In this document: positions 55,935 to 64,000 of the stretch, piece by piece
Layout: each line of letters opens with the position of its first letter
Position numbering within the stretch: position 1 is the stretch's first letter
Assembly (NCBI GenBank): GCA_958510875.1
Contig: OY294067.1
Coordinates: forward strand, 58,974,039 to 59,038,038
Direction: 5' to 3'
Length of the DNA: 64,000 nt
Source: Endomychus coccineus
Taxonomy: Eukaryota; Arthropoda; Insecta; Coleoptera; Endomychidae
Notes under the pieces: generated by a model
The model's database searches: none
Seen by the model: the letters and a program-made list of their open reading frames with translations, nothing else
What the model was told of the DNA's origin: nothing
Made by a program: the position numbers and the translations under genes

Positions 55935-58900
55935 TTGTTATGTATTATACACTGCTGAAGCGATCACCTTTGAAATTTTACATTACTCGGTATCCAACCA
56001 TACACAAGAAGAAACATAGTATCTGGTGATAATTTTGTAGATGAATTACCACCAACGATGGTAAAATTGTATAAATTAATTTCCCAATTTCACAAGGTGT
56101 AACTGTGAAATTTATTATTACCAAATATAGTTATTATTGGAATTATTTAAATAAGAAAAACTGGCAAACACGAGCGATGCAAATTTAGTCCAGTCTTTAA
56201 GCTGGGGTTTCGGCCGACTATCTAAAAAAAATCAAGAGGTCATATAAAAAAAAAATCTTTTTGCATAATGTTCTGTGGCCGATTTGAATCATTCGTAAGA
56301 GTTGAGCTAAGTGGACACGGCCTTCCATTTACCCCTAAACACTAAATTAACCCTGTTTTCACCCTCTTTTTTAAGATAACTGTGAATTTATTCAAAAAAT
56401 AGGTTTTTCGGGTCGCTGAACGTGAATCCCAGGTCATTTTCCCGGGAAACTCATTCAATGTGCAGAAAATCAGGGGAATTTCGTCATTTTCATACAAAAT
56501 TTCTCATTGTTCACGCGATTATCGTTTTATACATAACATAAGTTGACAGTCGCGTTATTCGATCCAAAGTAGACCAAAACTAGGAAAATTTGCGAAAAAC
56601 TGGAAAACAGTTTTTCAATTATCAAATTCGTAATCAATAACTTTATTTCTAACCAAAGGAGAAAAATGGAACGTGGATACTTAACCAAATTAGAGGTACT
56701 ATCTTCAAATAGTTCAATAAAAGCACGTTTGATAAAGTTTTCGACTTCCACAAATCCAGGATTCAAAAATTGATTATGGATTGGCTATATGAGCCAAACT
56801 GGAAGCAACATTTCAAATCGGTATAAAGGATAGTTTGGCTACATAAAAAAAAATAGTGAAAAATCCGCGTTTGCCGAACATATTTTAAATACACGTCACA
56901 CCATTTCTCAAGAAAGGTTATCACTCTTAAAACACAGCCACAACAAATATTTGTATAAGCAAAAAAGGCAATTTAATGAATTCCGATTTATCTCCAGCTT
57001 CCCTGTTTAGTCTTTCAATTCCAACCAGTATTTAGACTAGTTGATGGTTGGAAGTTCCGAATTCAAATGAGTTGAGACAGAACTAGATAAATTGTGATAA
57101 CTATCGATGTTAAGATTCATTTGTTTCGTTTCGCCCAAGTGATAGTGGCAGAGCCGCATTCAGATGTTCCTTTGTTCATGTACATCGAGACAAATAATCC
57201 GTTGTTAAATAATTAGATTTTGCATCCGATTATTTGAATCATTCATTATCTGATGATTCGATTATTGAAATAATGTGATTTAGCCTATCCCTACTATCGG
57301 TCAGACCTAATGGGAAATCAGTAAGTTATATTGTCATCTATTGAGAACACTATCATAATGTATATCGGTTGCGTATCCTGATAAACAGAATCATATTGTT
57401 TTGGATCTAATTGTTTAGGGCTAATTAAAGTATATCTCCATCGCTATATTGAATTTTTCTCGGGTGAAGGATGTAGGTTGTAGATTTACCAAAAATTAAT
57501 ATTTTTGATTTCAGCATTCCAGAGCGTGATCAATCTAACTCCAAGTTGCCGGAGATTATGCTGACTAAACATGCGAGGGGAATTTACGTTAGTACCCGGC
57601 GCCTCCACCACATGTCAGAAGCTTCCCACTACTTTCCCCTGCATATGAAACTGCTTACTCAATTTGATACTATACACTATACATGAAATTACGTTGAACT
57701 TTTAAGGCTTTTACGATGTTTTAAGCCTTCTAGAAATGTGCTGTTCGATATTCCCAAACCCTGCTGCAAGAACTTTTTTATTCTCAAAATTTGAGTTTCA
57801 AATAATGCTGCTCGAATGGAACTTATTTTATCGATTTACCTTAGAGTGAGGTTATGGATTAATGCAAATTATATTTAGATGTAATTATCTCAGAATTTAT
57901 TTTAAACACAACAGCTGAATTTGCAAGTTTAATCAGTACCTCAGCTCTTCTAAAAATATGTCTTAAACTATGTAATAATATTCACAGTTGATTCATCAAC
58001 GTTTTCTCAGTTTATTATGAAATAATTGTAGAAGATTGTGATAATGCAATCAGCGTATGAGTGATATCATATACATATATTCATATTCTTCACTATTATA
58101 TCACTATTTTAGCTGACAATCTCTGATGTATTTTTGTTCACGAACTTGGAATACATTCATTACGACATTCTCGCTACAGTTTGATAGAATAATGTTTATA
58201 ACTTGTTTATGTCTCCTTAACTCTAATTATATGAAATTGAGCAAACAGAACAAGGAAATTTCTCTGTATAGGTATATAATTTTCGTTCGACAAGAAAAAA
58301 GTTTGTCATGTAGTTTATACCGACATATGTCATTCTTATATTCCCAACAAAATCCTTCGAATTTCTAGTTGAATATTTCCTGACATTTCTTGATAAATGG
58401 GAATATGAGAAGATCATTAACGTTGTCTTTCATGTACATACTTCACATATTAAATAGCTATTTATACAACTAGTTTGCAAAATGATCGTGTTTTTTGCAC
58501 TAGATGTGGGAATTGCAAAAAACACGTCGTTTTGCATCGTGTTTTATACAAGATTTTTTGTAATTCATTTTTTACGAAAAAAATTAAATTTTCTTCACGT
58601 TTCATTTTCATTCAGATAGTATCATTTCGTTTGTTTTATGGAGATAATAATGCAGAAATAGTGATATAAGAGTTACCATGGAAAAGCGCCAATGTCAAGA
58701 CATATTTGTCAAAATATCCACATTTATATCTCAATTTTGTGTTTAAAAATGAGCAAATCTGAAGAGTCCCTACCTTCGGACGTTGAGGAAGTTGCAAGAA
58801 CTGCAGTAGAAAATTAGCCAAGTAAGTCAAAAGAATATGTATTTATGTTACTAAGCTCATTTCACCATAAGTGCTAAAATGAACTCATTTTAGCACTCTT

Positions 58901-61900
58901 TTTACAATAACAATCAGCGTCAAAAATATGAATTTTCGTAACTGATTATGAATTATATTTATATGAAATTTTCTTTTAATTTTATTCCGGCTAGCTTTTT
59001 ATTTTGATTTTAATTTTTATTTTATTTGTTTTGATTGATTTGAATGAATGATTTGTATTATATGTTATATGGAATCAAACACAATACTTTGTTTGAATGT
59101 TAAAAGTTTATATTTCAATTTGTTTATGAATCTGTTTTCATGGTTACAAAATTATTCAATTTAAATTTATGTTCTGAAATTTCTATGTTGACAAATAGTT
59201 CTTTGTAATTTTAAATTCTCTATGTTTAACCTCAAAACTACTTAAAATTAATTCTTGTTTACAAATGACAATCTTACATTCAGCGATACAAATACAATGA
59301 GATATTATAAATAAACTTACTTTTAAATATATCCAATAATACGAGAAAAAATGTTGGCAATGTTCAGTTGATTTTATATCTTCTTGGTTATTTGATTATT
59401 CACTTTAAAAACAATGCTCTGCTTTGAAACATATACACAAGGTAAATTTCGTTGTTACTTCTTTATAAATTCAGGAACTGTTGATAATAAATTGTTAACT
59501 TGTTTTATTCTTTTAAGATATAAAACTTCTTCTATAATATACTGGAACAGCTATCGAAGACTGAATATTCTACGATGCTACTGGAATAACTGTGGTTATT
59601 ATAACCTTAAACGTTGATACGAAGATTCTTTAACACTACTTGCTTCGTAGGAATAATTTATTTGCTTCGGTTACTTTAACTTGTCGAAGCTACAGAGACT
59701 ATTTGAGTTCTCCGATATTACAAAAATAAAACTAAGGTTATGGAAATTTAACTTGAGCTGCTTGGACACACATTCAGTGTCAGATGTAAAATGCAAACTG
59801 TCTGGTTTTCCTTCCTGTTTCCTTTTTATAGGACCCACAAAAGGACGCCAGTTTATGTCATTTTCAACCAATCAGGTATTTTCTTTCCTTATCTAGGATG
59901 CTAAGCTCATTGTTGGATTTGACATAACTTTTTAATTGTTGATTGAATTTTGTATGGACCAATCAAAATTGAGTATTCTTGAAATTTTGAATTATTGAAG
60001 ATTTTCAAATTATTCAAAGTGATGTTGCATTCTGCTATTTAAATTAATATTGCCTACATTTTTCCACATATTTTGATTCAAGATAACCTATGATTAGGTT
60101 CCTATTAACTTGATTATTCTTATTCTTATGTCAATTTTGACATTTGTCAATTCTCAAATCTATTACATAATATAAAATATAAATAACAATTATATAACAT
60201 TTTAGAACTCAAATTTCTTAATTCTATCTTGAATCCATAACTTATTTTAATAATTTGTGCTATCTTCTGATAGTCTTTGATTCATTTTTATTATGATTTC
60301 CTCTTTCGTATCACTGTACGTTTATCCACTTTCACTGTTTCTTCTTTACACTTCTTATTCTAAATTACATTCTGGTTTATTTTGTTATACATTGTTTAAT
60401 ACCTTATACTACCTATAATTTTAACTTTTAATAATGTTTTTAATTCCATATTTCATATGTTTTTTAATCTTTTCTAATTTTAATGTTTCGGTAAGTTCAA
60501 ATTTTATCATTTTATGTTATGTAGGAAATGAAATCATAACAATATATTCCCATAACGGTAAGTGTATTGTGGTGTTCAGGTTCCTAGGGTCTGTAGCTAT
60601 GGGTAGTGTAGGAATATTGTAATAATGAATATGTTACAATATATCGTCATAATCTTCATTCATAATTCTTCATACTAACTCATCCTAATTCCTTTTGTTC
60701 TCTATATACAACTCATCAAGGTGGAGCTTTGTCCTCTTACGATGTTCTCAACATTCTTACGGAGGTTGACATTGACTCCTCACCTTGTGGACCTAATGTT
60801 TATATTGCATATTTATATTTACTATATCGGAAGCGTATGTCACGATACCGATTTTAAGAAAGTAGAGCGATTTATTGAATTAAGTAAATTTATGGAATCT
60901 AGTGAAATAATCTCTATTATTCCATTGCAGTATATATTATACAGAAAGGGAAAATGTAGAACTTTTTTCTATCGTTCTTTATGATTTTTGGGGTAACAGA
61001 TTCTGAATTTTAAAAATGAGTTCTAAGAAAACTGCGATTAAAATGTTCCATTTTCAGTTTTGGGGTTATAGTTCAAAACTACGCACTTCTTGGGAAATAT
61101 ATTCTGATACAAAAATAAACTACGTTACATTTCCTGCGTATTATTTTTTGTCGCACATACGGTTTAAGTGCTAGATGGCACTGAAATTTACTGTATGTCG
61201 GGTGGGATCTTCATACACAATATCCTTATTTAAAACAATTCAATTAATTGATATGTAATCAAACTAATAACCTACATATGTAACTAAATAATTACCAATA
61301 AATTTAGAATTATTTATTACCCAGAAATTGCATTGTTTGTCGTCTTTTTGTCGTAAAAATATGAAATCCTGATATATCCCATTTTTTTCCTGTTGTTTAT
61401 GAGAAATAATAATGAGAAATCAATATTTCGAAATTGGCGCCACTTCGTTAGTTTTCATCAAAATGATTTGACTCTTGGTCTCCTTATAAGCGTATTTAAT
61501 ATAACTCACGGAAGAACTTCGAAGAAAAGTTATAGACAAAAATGTTTGGAAAAGTGGTTGAAACTACATGCAAATTTTGACCTCCTACAGGCACGGGTTA
61601 ATATCAGGGAGGAGTGAGAACATTTTTTTCAATCATCTGCTGTAAGTTTGGGAGTGAGAGCAACAAATGTCCGACTTTGCCAAAATAAGGATATACGGTG
61701 GTATACCTATTATATCAGATTATACGATAAAATTCATATTCGAAAGACGAATAATGTATTCAGTGCAATTTTTTTAACTAAGACGTTTTGAGACATTTCC
61801 GTTTATCAGTGCCACTCAGTTTTTAGAATTTTTAGTAACACACCGATAATTCACCAAAAGAGAAGGAAAGGGGTTATTTATAGGAAAAATTCTTGAAAGA

Positions 61901-62747
61901 TGGATAAAACCTTACTTCATTTTACTGTTATGTGGTATGTAATCATATTAGTAATTTCACGACTGGGTAAATATTTGGTTTCCAAATCCTAATCAATTTA
62001 AGTTATATGAGCCTAATGAGTAAACATACGTGATGTGGGATCAGATTCATTAAGCATTTGGTACTAAAATCCTGTATAACCAAAAAGCAATAATAGCACG
62101 TCGATGATGTAAGAGACTTGGTTTATTCAGATTTCAACGAGGACAAGAAAATTAATCAGGTCGATATCGTCGGTCAAATACGAAATTAATTAAAGTTTAT
62201 AGCTGAGTTAGGGTTCGAATTTAATAAGCCTCACTGCTCCAGATTCTAGAGATTGGAAGATGTACGTAACATCTCAAGGAATCTTCGAACAGAAGCATTA
62301 TTTTTAATTACAAAAGATTAATTAATTAGCCAGAGTTATAAGTACGTTTTCTTTACAAAAAAAAATGGTTTCAGTTGAAATCAGGGCAAAGTCTCGGGGA
62401 AATATCTGTCTGAATATTGATTCTAATGAAAATTATAGATAAATATAGATAAATACACTAATGAAATAATCTTCATTCTAGTACTCATGCTATTCTATGA
62501 TAAAAATTGAGTGAAACAGAAGTAAATGCGCATTTTCAACAAGGGAAAGAATATAATACTATACGTAATGTAAGGGAAGTATTACTATTAATAATAAACG
62601 ACGCGAGCTGAGGTGCGAACCTATGAAGCTCGGTTGAAGCAAAGATAAAATTGAGTATATCTAAAATCAGGGAGTACAGAAAGAAAACATTAAACTTAAT
62701 AGCTTGTTGACAATCACTGAAAACAACCACTATTATCACTCATTGCA
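55935..62747. other. 6.8 kb with almost no recognisable features
   Basis: AT-rich DNA presumed to be slo intron or upstream. The only repeat I recognised is at 56960-57040 (ATTCCGATTTATCTCCAGCTTCC), similar to the pseudo-LTR of the PLE at 40.8-41.8 kb. A GC-richer patch at 57530-57650 on either strand shows no open frame. No tRNA, conserved exon or element end was found. Confidence 0.4.
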
Positions 62748-63090
62748 TTATTCCATTTTGTCGAGCTGGTTTTTGAAAGAATTTACAGATGTGGTCTTCA
62801 CTACAGAAACAGGTAAACGATTCCAGACTTCGAAAACACGGTTGAGAATTTTTCTTTTTTGAGTTTCTAGATATGGCCTCTGAAACGTTCGTCATTATTT
62901 AATGTGTATAGTTCATCCAAATCAATGCCAAATAGTTTGTGAAAGAGTGGAAGGTCCTATAGGTTATGATCAGATCACCAAAAATTTTTCCAGATTTTTG
63001 TGAATATATCCTTCTTTCAGCATTTCTGAATCGATTTAGACTTTTTTCCACACGATTTCTAACGGTTCGTACGTGCCTGAATAAAAACTG
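62748..63090 (-). pseudogene. LINE C-terminal fragment (CR1-like)
   Basis: Minus strand ends with VWNRLPVSVVKTTSVNSF then KNQLDKME and stop TAA 62748-62750. The W-N-x-L-P ... S-V-N-S-F-K pattern is the usual end of CR1-type LINE proteins. Upstream, with a frameshift, come KRKILNRVFE and a degraded stretch ending near 63090. A distinct family from the other LINEs in the window. Confidence 0.65.
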
Positions 63091-64000
63091 TTGAGATGAG
63101 TGCTTCGTTCCTATTGGTTGTATGAATTTAAAATTTTTCAGATCGCTTTAAAGTGGTGAAATTAGAACCTGTACTGTTTTAGGATGCGTTAGCTCCGTTT
63201 CTAGTGGTGTTTCTGATATCCTTCTCCAGTTTTTCAGATGAAATTAAAGTATAGTATAGTTTATTGAACGATAATGACCATGTTTTTCTACTTATAAATT
63301 TATATCACACGTTTATATTCAACCTGCAGAAGTGTTCAAAATTCTCATTTTTAGATTTAACTTTATTCTAACTACTAGCGTTTTTGTAGTTATAATTTCA
63401 GAAGTAATGATTATTCATATCATGGTCTGGAAACCTGTTGCTGTGCTATGATCAAAAATCATAATTCTTCAAATCAAGCTGCTGTATCATACATTTCACA
63501 TTCACCCAATGTGAAATGTAGCTTCAAATGACCTTTGCATCATTTTTGTTTCCTTTAAATGGTGTGTAAGGAATAGAAACATGCTCCATAATTTTATTTT
63601 CAAAAACTAATTTTATTGAAAATCTCAATTAAAATCAGAAGCTACTTGTTTGATTAAAGATATGGATGAATCTTTGATATGTTACAATGTGAATGACTTA
63701 ACATAACACTGCCCTTCTGTTCCCGCTCAGGAGAGTACCTCTCGAGGAAGCTGTATATCCAATGTTCTTTTTTTCTTATTTAAAATATTATAGGCAATTA
63801 CTTTCTTCTTCGAACATCTGGTAAGCACTACAATTGTTTGTAAATTACATGTTACTCACAAATAATTTGTATTATTCGATATAATAAGTAAAGAATGCAA
63901 TTTTTTTTATAACAGTTTATTAAATAACAAGGGTTCAAAGGTGCAATAGCATATGATGGTATGCAGAATATTATTCTGCAAGTAGAGGATCGTGAAACTC
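63091..64000. other. non-coding to window end
   Basis: AT-rich; an inverted pair of CACATTGTGAA-like words near 63495-63520 (TTCACATTCACCCAATGTGAA) is a small hairpin. No gene supported. Confidence 0.4.

Noticed and set aside
62205..62225. GGGTTCGAATTT as a tRNA B-box
   Set aside because: No matching A-box or cloverleaf stems upstream.

Overview
The window looks like an AT-rich, repeat-laden stretch of an insect nuclear genome, possibly a beetle; the order is an inference. Its one clearly functional host gene is on the minus strand: five spliced exons of slowpoke (slo), the large-conductance calcium-activated potassium (BK) channel alpha subunit. They lie at 52445-52506, 50304-50400, 44592-44703, 38198-38349 and 33639-33806. 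Together they encode S1, S2, S3, S4/S5 and the pore with its TVGYGD filter. All five exon ends carry AG/GT splice signals, the phases agree, and the 197 codons have no stop. Exons for the N-terminus (S0) and the cytoplasmic gating ring were not found, so the gene extends beyond 52.5 kb upstream and below 33.6 kb, possibly out of the window.

Almost everything else is mobile DNA. Region 1-17 kb holds long-palindrome (foldback) elements, a TIR element with a GC-rich cargo, and debris of non-LTR (LINE) and Penelope-like (PLE) retroelements. Region 18.4-24.5 kb holds a degraded PIF/Harbinger-like element, a 328-bp tandem duplication and a Ty1/copia retrotransposon with identical 280-bp LTRs, a 5-bp target duplication and a copia-type internal tRNA-iMet primer site. 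Its gag and pol are out of frame. Region 25-32.4 kb holds LINE and PLE remnants, including one PLE flanked by inverted terminal repeats.

The slo introns are also packed. Intron 33.8-38.2 kb holds a hAT-like element (8-bp target duplication) containing a small TA-flanked palindrome and a Tc1/mariner-like transposon with a dead transposase. Intron 38.3-44.6 kb holds a local duplication, a THAP/P-element-like transposase remnant, a PLE and a TIR element only 113 bp from an exon. Intron 44.7-50.3 kb holds a foldback element and two LINEs. Upstream of 52.5 kb are a PLE, a foldback element, a PLE RT piece, a DUF7869-like fragment and a LINE 3' end, then about 7 kb with little recognisable.

Two themes recur. 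First, several unrelated palindromic elements share TA-flanked ends reading CAGGRTG or CAGAGTG, and one carries a Tc1/mariner-like transposase; they may be non-autonomous relatives moved by that type of enzyme. Second, eight hammerhead-ribozyme-like cores are scattered beside PLE pieces. Three have the canonical CTGANGA box. Four have TTGANAA, in which both partners of the C3-G8 pair are changed together. All calls come from reading the sequence by eye; no database search was run.
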